Origin: Silene latifolia | Taxonomy: Eukaryota > Streptophyta > Magnoliopsida > Caryophyllales > Caryophyllaceae | Reading direction: 5' to 3' | DNA: 64,000 nt | NCBI RefSeq assembly: GCF_048544455.1 | Contig: NC_133538.1 | Span: forward strand, 19,867,969 to 19,931,968 | The notes under the pieces: generated by a model | Told to the model about the DNA's origin: nothing | The model's input: the letters and a program-made list of their open reading frames with translations, nothing else | Databases searched by the model: none | Shown: piece after piece, positions 1 through 12,449 of the stretch | How positions within the stretch are numbered: the first letter of the stretch is position 1 | Layout of the letters: every line of letters begins with the position of its first letter | Program-made: the position numbers and the translations under genes

Positions 1-1639
1 CGTAGTAACGCTTGCTTTTAAGCAGCCCATAAAATGCTGACCCAATATTAAACCCTAAACACCTACTATATAATGGCCTCAGCAATGTAAATCTCGTCAC
101 AATTTCCGCCTCCGCAAAATCACGCCTCCTTCATCCCCTCCTCATCTCTCTTATTTCACCTACCCTCATCTCTGTTCTTTCACCTACCCTTATCTCCCTA
201 GATCATAAATCTGCCATTGAAGATCCTATTCCGCCATTCATCTCTTCATTCTTTCAATCATCATCATCTTTCCACCTACTACATCCTCTCAATAAACATC
301 TCATCACCTCATTCCGTCCGCCTCTATCTCAGACCGTAGGTTTTCAAAAAAAAAAAAAAAAAGATCCGTAAAAAATGAATACAGATTAAGTAAGTCGTAA
401 AATGTTAAAGAGGAAAGTCGTCCTAAAATGATTAAAGACGGAGATCGTCCTGGAATGGTTAAAGATCAACCAAGACTATTTCATGGTGAAGAATGAAAGT
501 CCGGTGAAAAATGGAGGCCAAGATTGTTGATGAATGGTACACAAAATTAATTTCCCCCTCTTTTTAATGACATGCATATAAATTTATAGAAATAGCATCA
601 AACGTTTGTTAAAAAAATATAAGCTACTGTGATATGGAAGCTTAAATTCCGAGATAATAGCTTCAAAGTAGGGTCCTCTTTTTTACCACAAAAATAGGGT
701 CCTATTTTCAGAGAGTATATAAAATTAATTTGTGATTATTATGTAATATAGCGTTTTTAGGTTAAAAATATGTAAATCTATGCTTGTAAAGTTGTAATTT
801 ATTATTTTGTTGATTTAAAAAAATGTTATTCCACTATGTTAAATTAAGGTGTTTTTTATATTAAATACTAAGTTTTTTAGGTGATAAATAAGTAGATCTA
901 TGATAAACAAAGTAATGTTTATTTTTTAATAAATATTTTTTTAATGCAGATTTGAATAGTCAGAAAAATCTAATTTGGTTTATTGATGTTAATTGTTAAA
1001 ATAAAAAATTCGACGAATGTGTGATTATTTTTGTTGATTTTACTGTTCGCAATGAACCGATCTAGGATGTCAGTATTGGTTAGAATATTGTTTAGTTTTG
1101 GTTATCACATATGGACTTTGTAATTACTGAATTTAATTGCATTGTGAATTTAATTTGTTGTGTCATATTATTTATTTTATTTGAAGATATTCATTGAGTT
1201 AGGCTGATTTTCCTCTTATAAAAACCCTAAAAAAGTGAGTGAAATTACTTTTTGATTCAATTGGTTTTTTGGTTAAGTTAATGCACAATTTCGTTTCAAT
1301 TAATTAATTTTTTTAAATTTAATCTCTAGCACAATCTAGAGGATTATAACCCGACCCGAGGAAGGTACCGTGTACAAATCCAATTTCATGTGACCTAACC
1401 CAATTATATGTCATTTGACCCAACACAATTATATTTCACCTAGCCCAACCCAATCAAGTCTGACCTTGCCCATTTTAAATTGGGTTGTACCTTAACACAA
1501 GTTGGGTATGACTTGAGTTTACCCAATTCCAGCCCAACCCAATCCAACCCAAACATGGGTTGGCCTGGGGCAACCCAATACAAACAGATTAACACGACCC
1601 GACCCGACACTAACCAAACATGACTTGACCCGACCCAAC
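1..1639. other. Intergenic, no gene recognised
   Basis: AT-rich non-coding sequence. A pyrimidine-rich stretch with repeated CTCATCTCT and TTTCACCTACCCT words lies at about 120-300, followed by a short poly(A) at about 346-362. No reading frame with recognisable protein similarity and no RNA gene was seen. Confidence 0.6.
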
Positions 1640-2140
1640 AAATACCAACATGGGTTCACCCGACCCAACCCATATGAACATGGTTTGACCCGACCCAACC
1701 AATACCAACCTGGTTGACCCGACCCAACCCATACCAACATTGTTGACCCGACCCGATCCATACCAACATGGTTGACCCGACCCGGTCTATACCAACATGG
1801 TTGACCCGACCCGGTCCATACCAAAATGGTAGACCCGACCCGGTCTATACCAAAATGGTTGACCCCACCCGGTCCATACGAACATGGTTGACCCCACCCG
1901 GTCCATACCAACATGGTTGACCCGACCCGGGCCATACCAACATGGTTGACCCGACCCGAGCCATACCAACATGGTTGACCCGACCCGGTCCACACCAACA
2001 TGGTTGACCAGACCCGGTCCATACCAACATAGTTGACCCGACCCGGTCCATACCAACATGGTTGACCCGACCCGACCCGTACCAACATGGTTGACCCGGC
2101 CCGACCCGTACCAAATCGGGTTTGCCCGACCCGACCTGAC
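1640..2140. repeat. 29-bp minisatellite, about 17 copies
   Basis: Tandem array with a 29-bp unit, core ACATGGTTGACCCGACCCGG followed by a variable TCCATACCA segment. Units diverge by a few substitutions and the edges decay gradually. Because 29 is not a multiple of 3, every minus-strand frame stays open and gives a 29-residue peptide period. The long ORFs here are therefore a product of the repeat and not evidence of a gene. Confidence 0.9.
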
Positions 2141-4453
2141 ACAACATGTGTTGACCAGACCCAACGAATCACATGGGTTCACCCAACGCAACCAATTAAA
2201 CCGTATAACCCAACTCAACTAAATTTGCGAGTTTTGAGTGTTGTTTTTATCTGTTTGTTTTTGTTAAAGGTAATATTATAATTGAGTAATGGTATTATAT
2301 TTTCATTAATCGACTTTCATTAAATGAATTTTAGGTATTTGATACAGTTTTTGTTCCTTTCAATACCACCATCTAAGAAGCAAGTTAACTATACAGCCAA
2401 TGGTATGTTTTCCGTCCATATTGCTGTAAAGTTTACTCAGCGTAGTTGGACTTGGTGCTTGTGGTGGGTCTAACTTAGTGCGTGTAATAGGGATTGACCT
2501 TACTTGACCCAGATGGGTCTGACCTTAGTTGGAGCACATGGTTTTGATCAGAGACCCAGATGGTTCTAATTTAACCTGCAAAGTATTATTCTTTTTCTGC
2601 CTACAATGCTGAAGTTCTAACTTTTAACTTTGTTTTTATTTCAGTTTGCAATTTCTGCGTTTTCTTTGCATGAATTAAACAATCAATAATGGCACATTTA
2701 CTTTGCATGAATTCAACAATCAATAATGGCACATGTACTAAAAGATAAGTGTTTCTTCTGTATTTATGTTTAATTTTTTACGGTAAGGATTTATAAATGG
2801 TTGTTCATGAAATGAAACAATTAGAATGAATCTGGTGTAGCGGTTCAATTCAAATGACCTTCATGAAATCCTAATTTAATGCATCTGACCTTACCCACAT
2901 GCGTTTACCTTAATTGAGCAACATGTGTTTTGCCTGACTATAACCACATAGCTCTTACCCTAACCCAGATCGTTTTCTACCTGACCTTAGCGACATGAGT
3001 TTATCTTGTACTAATATCGTTTTACTCTAAATTTCAGGTTTGAACATAAAGAAACATTTTAGTCCTGCAATTGAAGGCTGGAATAGAATAGACAGCTATG
3101 GTTTTATAAGTTAAGTTTACTATATTCCTAGTTAAGTTTATATTAAAGTAAATGACAGTTGTTATAAACTCAAGAGCACATAAAGATGACTTACTGTTTT
3201 CTTGCTGCCTTCCGTATTCTTTTCTTTTCTTCCCTGACGTTGATGAACTGCCCTTTTCCATGATTATAGTCTCAATTTAACTTCTTTCAACCCGTGTGAT
3301 CCTATAAATGATTCATTAATGTAAAAATTAATTTAAGGCAAGAGTTCAAGTGAAATTTATAGATTAGTGAATGGCATATGTTTTGTTATTTAATTGTAAA
3401 AGCTGGTGTTTATTGATTTATGATTTACATACTGACAGAAACTACATGGTATGGCAGTTATTTTCTAACTGTTTTTTTGCCCCAATAACACCTTACCACG
3501 TTTTTTGGTGGTATTATGTATTTTAAATTCATTTTTAATAGATTTGACCTGTTATAATGTTAATATTTACTTCTTTTTATTGTATGTAAGTTGACTTTAT
3601 GTTGTGTACGTAACTTGACTTGTATATTTTTTATTATGCACTTATTTAGAGTTATATATGTTCGTTGTGTGAAGTTAAAAATAAACACATCAATCAATTT
3701 TTTTAGAAAATTTCAAAATTATTTTCAAAATTAAATTGGATGATATGCAATTTAGGAGGAAAGAATGCTAGAAAATGAATTTAGTTGAGTTTTGTTTGGT
3801 GGTATGTTTTTTAGTTGTAGTTTTTTTTAGTCGTAATGCTTTTTTTTGGAAATTTTATTGAACAGTGTTTCAGTGCTGAAAGTAGAGTTGATTTGAGCTT
3901 AAAGAAACATTAAATTAACGGAAATGATGATGGAGTTGTTTATGATCATATATTACGTGACAATAATAACTATATTAATATAATCAGTAGAAAATTTATA
4001 TTTTAATGGCAGACGTTTTTTCGGTGCTATATGATGTACTGTATCAATTTTTTCTTATTGCAAGTGATCTTTGTGCATATTGTTTTGCTTTTATTTGGTG
4101 ATACAATTTTAAATGCTGAACGTGTTTTTGATCGTATATGATTTTATGTGTACGGGTTTTGTAAAGTAGTGTTTCAAAATGAGCATGTACTTGCATGTAT
4201 TTTTTCGTATTTCTGAATTTTGTATCGTAAAGTTTCAAATGTGCTTTACTTGGTCACATCAGGTCGTTTGTTAGTTGCATTGGCTTTATAATCTACGTGA
4301 TAATCTGACTGACAACATAGTTGTCATTATTTTGAATTTACTAAAAATAGTGCAACATAATCTGTGAACGAAACAAAGATTTTATATAAGTTATACTCGT
4401 GGACAATTACATAAGTTGTTGCAAGCATCATTCTGGAAAGTAATACACTTTTG
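2141..4453. other. Intergenic with decayed repeat and a short tandem duplication
   Basis: AT-rich DNA without a recognisable gene. The stretches 2430-2580 and 2880-3010 contain scattered words such as CCCAGATGGGTCTGACC that look like strongly diverged relatives of the upstream minisatellite (inference). At 2664-2735 a segment of about 37 bp (TTTGCATGAATT, then CAATCAATAATGGCACAT) is duplicated in tandem. Confidence 0.5.
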
Positions 4454-4458
4454 GTTCT

Positions 4459-5598
4459 TGATGTATCACTTTCATATATACTTTTATAGCTCCCTTTATA
4501 CCATTTTACTTACCGTTTCGTGCCTATTATATCATTTATATGCTTTATTTCAATGAATTGTCGATACTGCCGCTATTTTATGTTTTGATGCAGAAATGAC
4601 TCAATACGAGTATGATCAAGCTAAGATTAGCATGGCGGCGACGGCACAAAAGAATACACAAAGCATGGCACGGGAAACGAGGAAGTACGAAGACTAGAAG
4701 TGAAAGAAGAGAAGAAACCGTCTGTGAAGCAGGTTCCTCGATCGAGTCACCACTGACTCGATCGGCAGTATCCTCGATCGAGTCACCTCGACTCGATCGA
4801 GGATCCTCTCTGCGTACTAATTTCCGGAATTTCCTAAAACGATTATCTTTTGTTATAAATTAGAAACTCGTGTTTTATTGTTAGACTACGTTATATTTTG
4901 CTTGATATCTTTGAAACCTCTCTTAGAACCCTAATCTTTCCCTTGTATGGTACTAATCTTTCCTCATTAATTAATTATTATTGTTTTATGTTCATTAATT
5001 CTTGCTTTATACTTTCAATCATGTGTTCATCTTTAATCATCATTGTTGTTGTTATTATAATTATGAGTAGCTAATCCCATCATCTAGGATGAAGGGGATC
5101 TAGGTTAATTAAAAGGGAGAATCAATTAGTTGCTATTGATATCGTTAAAGTTGTTGTTTGATTGTTGTACTTCTTCTAGTTAATCAACTTGAGGCCTGAG
5201 TTATTAATTAGTGTAGCGAATTGATTCCATCGCCGGCCGGGTTAGAATTGATATAGGCTGCGACAATCAAATAGAGAGTATCTAATCATAGCGACCGCAT
5301 GTTAGAATCGATCTAAAGGGCATAATGGAGTCGACCGATCTTATGACCTTAAACAACTTGATAGATTTAGTAATTGATTGATAATCCCCGACTGATTGAC
5401 CTAGTGAACCGTAAATCCTAGACTTTTAATAATATCGTTAAAACATCATTTAATTGGTTACCTTAGACAGCTTAAATATCTGCAGACCTAGCTTTTACCG
5501 CCTCCCTGTGGATTCGATACCTGTCTTACCACTAGCTATTCTTGTTAGTCCTGAGATAGATTTATTTTGATTAAGGTGATACGACTTTAGCCTTATCA
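4459..5598 (+). repeat. 5' LTR of the Athila-like element
   Basis: 1140-bp LTR, TGATGTATCAC to CCTTATCA. Compared with the 3' LTR it lacks about 49 bp after position 5460 (the segment at about 16882-16930 in the 3' LTR), with AATT on both sides of the gap, suggesting a microhomology deletion. An 83-codon frame inside it (4612-4863) recurs in the 3' LTR and is not taken as a gene. It carries two pairs of the CTCGATCGAG palindrome. Confidence 0.93.
4737..4801. repeat. Paired CTCGATCGAG palindromes, 5' LTR
   Basis: Sites start at 4737, 4757 (mutated to CTCGATCGGC), 4773 and 4792. Each pair is a nested inverted repeat: the palindrome, then GTCA, a short spacer, TGAC or a relative, then the palindrome again. 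Confidence 0.9.
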
Positions 5599-5687
5599 AA
5601 TTAGTCTGTTTGTGTTTATTTTGTCTTTTTGTCTCAGGGAACCCAGTTCCTTGAGACCGTTCTCACACTTTCTTGTTAGTTCCGTTT

Positions 5688-7488
5688 ATGCCCAGGTCCA
5701 ATAGGTCCGAGATTATTCCTTTTGATCCTGAACCTGAGAAGACTTTTCGCTACAGACGGAAATTTAATCAAGAAGTGAGTCAAGTAGAAGACTTGAGTAT
5801 ACTTGACGTCGAAACGGCGAGCTCAACTGAGACAGCCGATCGGTCCTACGAAGAGGAAGAGGACGAAATTCCTATTCTTGAAATTCCAGTTATCACTAAA
5901 ATTCCCAAAGCCCCCATCATGCCTACTTTAGCCAGTCACTCTAAGCCAACCTTGGCTTCTATCCCACAAGGATTCAAGTTGCCCACCACTACTAATGGAA
6001 CATTCGAGATTCGGCCATCTTACATCAATTTGGTGGAACGAAACATGTTTGGAGGGACAGCTGCTGAGGACCCTGCGACGCACATGGAGAAATTTGTCAC
6101 TTACTGCTGTTCTATTCCATTAACAGCTGGAGTGACACATGATCAAGTTAAGCAGGTGCTCTTTCCTTTCTCTCTGAAAGATGGAGCTGCTAAGTGGTTA
6201 AGAGATATGGATATGGATACTGAAGGAGTTACAGACTGGAATTTCTTGGCCCTTGCTTTCTACAAGAGGTACTTCCCACCTCAGAAGACTAATGCTTTGA
6301 GGAATCATATTACTAGTTTCAAGCAAGGAGCTACTGAAGATTTGAATGAAGCTTGGACTCGCTTCAAGCGTTTAGTTCGATCAGTTCCCCATCATGGTTT
6401 CCCAAAGTGGTTCCTTTGCAACCAGTTTTATAACGGGTTGTTTGACGATCATCGTGCCCTTTTGGATTCATTTGCGAATGGGAGGTTTCAAGATAACACC
6501 AATGATGGTGACGCGTGGAAGTTGATTGATCAGATTGCTACCCATACCGCAAGGCATGGAAATCCTAGGGGAAGCACGCGCGGTACTGGAGTTGATAGTG
6601 CTTTGGCGGCACAGCTGGAGACTATTTCTGCCCAGATTGCTGAGATAAAGACTACCCAATCATTGGGTAGCAAAGAGAGAGTTCATGCTATGAGTCAGCA
6701 AGTAGAGGAGTCTTGTGCTAGATGCAGTTTGGATGGTCATGGTGCAGCTGATTGTATGAGCACATTGGAGCAGGTTAATGCCTTTCAGGCTTACAGACAA
6801 GGTACACAAGGTACACCTTTCTCTAATTTTTACAATGAAAGAACGAAGGAGCATCCGTTCCTTCAATGGTCTAGCCAGAATTTGCAAAACCCGCAGCAGT
6901 CACAACCGCAAAAGAATCCTTATATCCCTCCCAACAATCGCGGTAATCAACAACAGGGGGGGTATTAAAGGCAAAATCAAGGAGGCCAGCAGTTCAACAA
7001 TCAATATCAACAGCCTCCTCAGCAAACTCCTCAACAAATTCCTCAACAAGCTCCGAATAATGATATGGCAGAGTTGCGCAATCTTTTGCAACAAACTTTG
7101 TCGATGCAAAAAAGACATACATGCTCAAATTTCTGAGCTGATTGCCCATAACAAGATGTTAGATAATCAAGTGGCTCAGATGGCACTTCAAAACCCATCA
7201 AAACAGGCCGTAGGTCTTCCTCCTCAAGGTAAGCAAGCTCATGAGCAAGCTAATGTTATTCAGCTGAGGAGCGGTACTTCTTATGTGAATCCCGACCTAC
7301 AAAGCCTCGAGAAAGACGTGCGCATTAATGTTGATGAGGTCCCTTATATGCATCCCAAAGGATTGGGTAATTTGGAGCTTAGTGATGATGAGAAAGATCC
7401 TGACGAAGTTGAAACACGAGCTGACGATAAAAGTAAAAAAGACGAAGCAGCTGAACCTGTAAAGGTTCCTCGATCGAGTCAGAGGTGA
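5688..7488 (+). pseudogene. gag: Athila gag, broken
   Basis: Capsid/nucleocapsid polyprotein of the LTR element. The first ATG in frame is 5688 (MPRSNRSEI); the open frame extends 15 bp upstream without an ATG. A retrotransposon gag domain lies at about residues 155-270 (motifs AAKWLRD, FYKRYFPP, LRNHITSF, PHHGFPKW, FYNGL). A Cys-rich CARCSLDGHGAADC segment lies at about residue 346-359, followed by a Gln/Pro-rich tail. Breaks: an in-frame TAA at 6966-6968 (same frame continues after it), then an apparent +1 shift in an A6 run at 7108-7113, after which the frame joins that of pol, and a TGA at 7486-7488 inside a palindrome pair. These lesions look like ordinary decay. Confidence 0.9.
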
Positions 7489-7539
7489 CTCGATCGAGGA
7501 TCTAGCCAGCTCGATCGAGTCACTCCTGACTCGATCGAG
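7469..7539. repeat. Paired CTCGATCGAG palindromes at the gag-pol junction
   Basis: Sites start at 7469, 7489, 7510 and 7530, two pairs each exactly 20 bp apart. The segment interrupts the gag-pol reading frame and supplies its TGA stop at 7486-7488. Confidence 0.92.
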
Positions 7540-7548
7540 GATCCCAAA

Positions 7549-10500
7549 TTGACAGCTGACGGTGTTTCAAAAGTTGTTTCTAAGGAGAAGCAAGCCGAGC
7601 CCATAACTATTGCACTACCTTTTCCTCACCGACAACAAAAATCCAAGCTGGATAAGCAGTTCGGTAAGTTTATGGAGGTCGTGAAGAATCTACAGGTAAG
7701 TGTCCCTTTTACTGAATTAATTACTCAAGTGCCGGCTTATGCAAAATTCATGAAGGAGATTCTGACAAGGAAGAGATCCTTTGACGCGGTGGAAACTATT
7801 GCTTACACTCAGAAGTGCAGTGCCATGTTGCCAATTAACTCACCACCGAAATTAAAGGATCCAGGAAGTTTTTCTATCCCTTGTCAAATTGGTCATCTTT
7901 CTATTAGTAAAGCTCTTGGTGATTTAGGAGCTAGTGTCAGTGTTATGCCGTATTCTATCTGTAAAAAGTTAAATATGGGTCCGTTGACAGTTACGAATAT
8001 GACACTTCAGATGGCCGATAGAACTGTTAAACACCCATTGAGGGTATTAGAGGATGTTCCCGTTCGAATAGGGAAGTTTTTCATCCCCGTTGATTTTGTT
8101 GTCATGGACATGGCTGAAGACAACCAAATCCCTATCATCTTGGGCAGACCGTTCTTACATACTGCGGGGGCGGTCATAGACATTAGGCAAGGGAGATTGA
8201 CCTTAGCTGTGGGGGATGATATGATTGTTTTTAACTTAGAAAAAGCATTGAAAAACCCCATGATAGAAGAGACTTGTCATAGTATAGATCTTGTTGATTT
8301 TACTATTGATGAGTGTCTTCCTATGTGTTTGGACAGGGATCCTCTGGAGATTGACCTTGTCACGGATCCAGCTGATCAGACGAGTTCATGGAGTCCAAAA
8401 GTTCATCAGATTGAGAGGCTTCTAACTGGAGAGGAATGCCCACATCAGAAGGTATACAGTTTGGGTGTCACACCTAAGGTAACTGAGGTAAAGAAACCTG
8501 AATTAAAACCTCTTCCCTCTCATCTCAAATATGAATTTCTTGATGAATGTGAAATGAACCCAGTGATTGTCAGTGCTAGCCTAACTGAAGGTCAACTATC
8601 TACTTTGTTGACTGTTTTGAGAACTCATACAAAGGCAATTGGGTATAGCATTGATGATCTCAAAGGTATTAGTCCTGATTTTTGTATGCATAGAATTCAT
8701 TTGGAAGAGGGCCACAAGCCCTCTGCACAAGGTCAGAGACGACTAAATCCTCCAATGCAGGAGGTGGTAAGAAAAGAGGTACAGAAATTACTTGATGCTG
8801 GTATTATTTTCTCTATTTCTGATTCTAAATGGGTCAGTCCTGTCCAAGTTGTACCTAAGAAGGGAGGTACTACAGTAGTAAAGAATGATAAGAATGAATT
8901 GATTGCTACTAGACTTGTCACAGGGTGGAGGATGTGCATTGACTATATGAAGTTGAACACGGCCACTAAAAAGGACCATTTCCCACTTCCTTACATTGAC
9001 CAAATGTTAGAGAGATTAGCATGTCATAGTTATTTCTGTTACCTAGATGGCTACTCCGATTTCTTTCAGATACCCATTCATCCTGAGGATCAGGAAAAGA
9101 CCACTTTCACTTGTCCGTATGGTGTATTTACTTATAGGAGAATGTCTTTTGGTTTATGTAATGCTCCTGCTACCTTTCAGCGTTGTATGATGGCCATATT
9201 TTCTGATTACATAGAGTCTATCATGGAGGTCTTTATGGATGATTTCAGTGTATATGGTACTGATTTTGATATTTGCTTGAGAAACTTGACTAAAGTTTTG
9301 CAGCGCTGTGAGGAGAGCAACCTTGTTCTCAACTGGGAGAAGTGCCACTTCATGGTTACTGAAGGGGTGGTACTCGGTCATTTGGTGTCAGGTAAGGGCA
9401 TTCAAGTGGATAGAGCTAAGGTTGAGGTAATTGAGCAACTCCCGTACCCGGTTAATGTTAAAAGTGTGCGTAGTTTTCTTGGTCATGCAGGGTTCTATCG
9501 CCGCTTTATTAAGGATTTTTCTAAAATTGCTCAACCTCTAACTCAGATTCTTCATAAAGATGCTCCTTTTGTGTTTACTGACAAGTGTATTCAAGCCTTT
9601 GACAGGATCAAACAAGCACTTATCTCAGCCCCTATTATCCGATCTCCGGATTGGAGCCTTCCTTTTGAGATTATGTTCGATGCCAGTGACTATGCAGTTG
9701 GAGCTGTTTTGGGGCAGCGAAAGGACAAGGTGTTACATGCCATTTACTATGCAAGCAAGACTCTCGACGATGCACAAATCAACTATGCTACTACAGAGAA
9801 TGAGCTTCTTGCAGTTGTCTATTCTTTAGACAAATTTAGAGCTTATCTTGTTGGTTCTAAAGTTATTGTTCACACTGACCATGCAGCTTTAAAGTATCTT
9901 TTAACGAAACAAGAGGCTAAACCTAGACTTATTAGATGGATTTTATTGTTACAAGAATTTGATTTAGAAATCCGTGATAAGTCTGGTGCTGAAAATGTTG
10001 TTGCAGATCATTTGTCCAGATTGAGATTCTCCGGAAGAGATATTTTACCCATCGATGATTCTTTTCCAGACGACCATATTCTAGCTGTAGCTGCAAATAC
10101 CCCATGGTTTGCAGATTATGCCAATTATTTGGTAGGAGGTACACTTCCTCTTGACTTATCTTATCAGCAGAAGAAGAGATTTATGCACGATGTGAAGAGG
10201 TACTTCTGGGACGACCCCTATATTTTCCGAGTGTGCCGATAGTATATACAGACGATGTATCCCAGAGGGTGAGGTACGTGCCATCCTTTCTCACTGTCAC
10301 TTTTCTTCATATGGTGGTCATCATAGTCCTTCTCGGACATTTGCTAAGGTAATGCAATCGGGTTTTTATTGGCCTACTATCCTTAAAGATGCTACTAACT
10401 TTGTCCGTTCTTGTGATGCTTGTCAAATAACTGGCAATATCTCGCAAAGGCATGAGATGCCTCAAACTGGAATCTCCGAAGTAGAGATTTTTGATGTTTG

Positions 10501-11370
10501 GGGCATTGATTACCAAGGGCCGTTCCCTACATCTTTTGGGAACCAATACATATTAGTAGCTATAGATTATGTTTCTAAATGGGTGGAGGCAATTGCCACC
10601 CCCACTTGTGATGCTAAATCTGTTGTTAAGCTGTTTCAGAAGACTATCTTTCCACGGTTTGGAGTGCCTCGCGCAGTGATCAGTGATGGAGGCAAGCATT
10701 TCAATGAGCGTCATCTCAATTCTCTCTTGAAGAAATATGGCGTTACACACCGAAGAGGATTGGCTTATCATCCTCAAACCAGTGGACAGGTAGAGATTTC
10801 CATCAGAGAGCTGAAATAGATCTTGGAAAAGGTGGTAAGCAAGAACAGAAAGGATTGGAGTCGGAAGCTTGATGATACTTTGTGGGCTTACCGTACTGCT
10901 TTCAAAACGCCGATTGGAACCTCACCTTACTGACTTGTCTATGGCAAGTCCTGTCATTTACATGTGGAGCTTGAGTACAAGGCTATGTGGGCCATTAAAG
11001 AGTTGAATATGGATCCCTCACTGGCGGGTGAGAAACGACTGACGCAGTTGAATGAGCTAGATGAATTTCGACTGCATGCCTATGATAGTGCTCAAGTATA
11101 CAAGGAGCGAACGAAGAAGTGGCATGACAAGCATATCTTGCAAAGAGAATTTCATGTTGGTGAGAAAGTTCTTTTATTTAACTCTCTTTTGCGCTTGTTT
11201 CCAGGTAAATTGAAGAGTAGATGGTCTGGACCGTTCACTGTTACTGATGTGAACAAATTTGGGTCAGTTACACTGGCATTCTGACACAGGAAAGACCTTC
11301 AAAGTGAATGGGCAACGCTTGAAAACATACTATGAAGGTGCTTTTGTGGGGGGTAATAGAGGCTCTTGAC
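7549..11370 (+). pseudogene. pol: Athila pol (protease, RT, RNase H, integrase), broken
   Basis: Main open stretch 7549-10242. Domains in order: aspartic protease with DLGAS (7921-7935); reverse transcriptase with WVSPVQVVPKK, YRRMSFGLCNAPATFQ and the FMDD active site near 9232-9243; RNase H with MFDASDYAVGAVLGQ, TTENELLAVVY, HTDHAALKYL and a final VADHLSR. At about 10230 the frame shifts (GTG-TGC region). Integrase continues in another frame at 10242-10819 with an SHCH and CDAC zinc-binding pattern and catalytic D, D, E ([20 protein letters not shown]). Stops follow at 10817-10819 and 10931-10933, and a further shift near 11275. The end reads TFKVNGQRLKTYY and stops near 11370. Confidence 0.92.
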
Positions 11371-12449
11371 CTCTTCCCCATAGATTCTTCTTGCTGATGA
11401 AGAATTCCGGTCGTGCAGGACCGCATAAACCAGCGCTACCGAGAGGCAGCTCGGATTTTGTAAATTATTAGTTTGTAATTAGGATTTTAAATTCAAGTTT
11501 TGTTTTTTGTTTTTATGTTCCTTGAACTTTGAGAGATGAGGAGAGGGCACTTGATATGCTTTCAAGTGTCTTTTGCAGGAAATTTGACGGGATTTGAAGC
11601 TATGAGTGACAAAAGACGAAGAAAGGAGTCCAAGCCTACTTCCTCGATCGAGCCAGCTGCGACTCGATCGAGGAACCTACCAGCTCGATCGAGTCAGCTG
11701 CGACTCGATCGAGGAACCTGTGAAGAAATTAAAAAAACTTTAAAACGAAAGTTGGGTAGTCCTGAAATTGGTTCCTCGATCGAGCCAGCTGCGACTCGAT
11801 CGAGGATCCAAATTGAACCGGGTTCCGCGTTTTTCTTCCGCCGGTTTTATGCTCTAATTACTCTACTTTCTTTCAATTCCTTTCTTCTATTCGTGCCCCA
11901 TTATTCTGCATTCTTCCTCCTCTATCACTCTTTCTCTCTATATTCATCATCAATCATCATCAAAACTCACTTAAAACTTGTGCTTAATTGCTTATTACTT
12001 GTTTGCATCATTCTCTTGTGCTTATTTTCTCAATTCCATTGCTTAAATTGCTCAGGTAAGTCACGAATTCGTCTATTTGTGTCTCGAAAATTCTGAAATT
12101 TCTTGCTTATTACTTGATTTTATTGTATTAAATCTTCCATTGTTAGTATACAATTGCTATTTCCTTACTTTCTAGCCCCTTACTTGTTGAAATTCATGCC
12201 TAATTTGCTAATTTGGGAATTAGGGTTCTTCAAAATCCGGGTAGAAATTTTGCATTAAATTGGTTAGAATTGTATTCTATTGCTTGGAACATTCCATATT
12301 TGATACATACTCATGTTCCCCTAAGTTTTTGGATGCTTTCCTTGTCATTTGGAGTCTTAAAAATTGATTTTTTGGACCCATTATTGCCAAAAACGGGACT
12401 GTTTTGCATAAGGTTGAAGTTTAATTGTCTACTTGCTTTTATGTAGATA
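11371..12449 (+). other. Athila internal spacer between pol and the third ORF
   Basis: Non-coding part of the element. It contains three palindrome pairs at 11643-11804 and a pyrimidine-rich stretch (11825-12050). A 186-codon frame at 11536-12096 runs through the palindromes and resembles no known protein. Confidence 0.6.
11643..11804. repeat. Paired CTCGATCGAG palindromes, post-pol
   Basis: Six perfect copies starting at 11643, 11663, 11684, 11704, 11775 and 11795: three pairs, each exactly 20 bp apart. The spacer within pairs reads CCAGCTGCGA or TCAGCTGCGA. Confidence 0.93.

Noticed and set aside
1640-2140. Possible CRISPR array
   Set aside because: Contiguous tandem repeats without unique spacers, in a plant nuclear context.
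1519-2218. Overlapping minus-strand ORFs of 100-217 codons
   Set aside because: Produced by the 29-bp tandem repeat, which has no stops in any minus-strand frame; the peptide simply repeats every 29 residues.
4612-4863. 83-codon ORF found identically placed in both LTRs (also 16037-16288)
   Set aside because: Runs through the palindromes and differs between LTRs by frame-changing indels; no protein similarity.
11536-12096. 186-codon ORF after pol
   Set aside because: Built on palindrome repeats and a pyrimidine-rich stretch; no domain.
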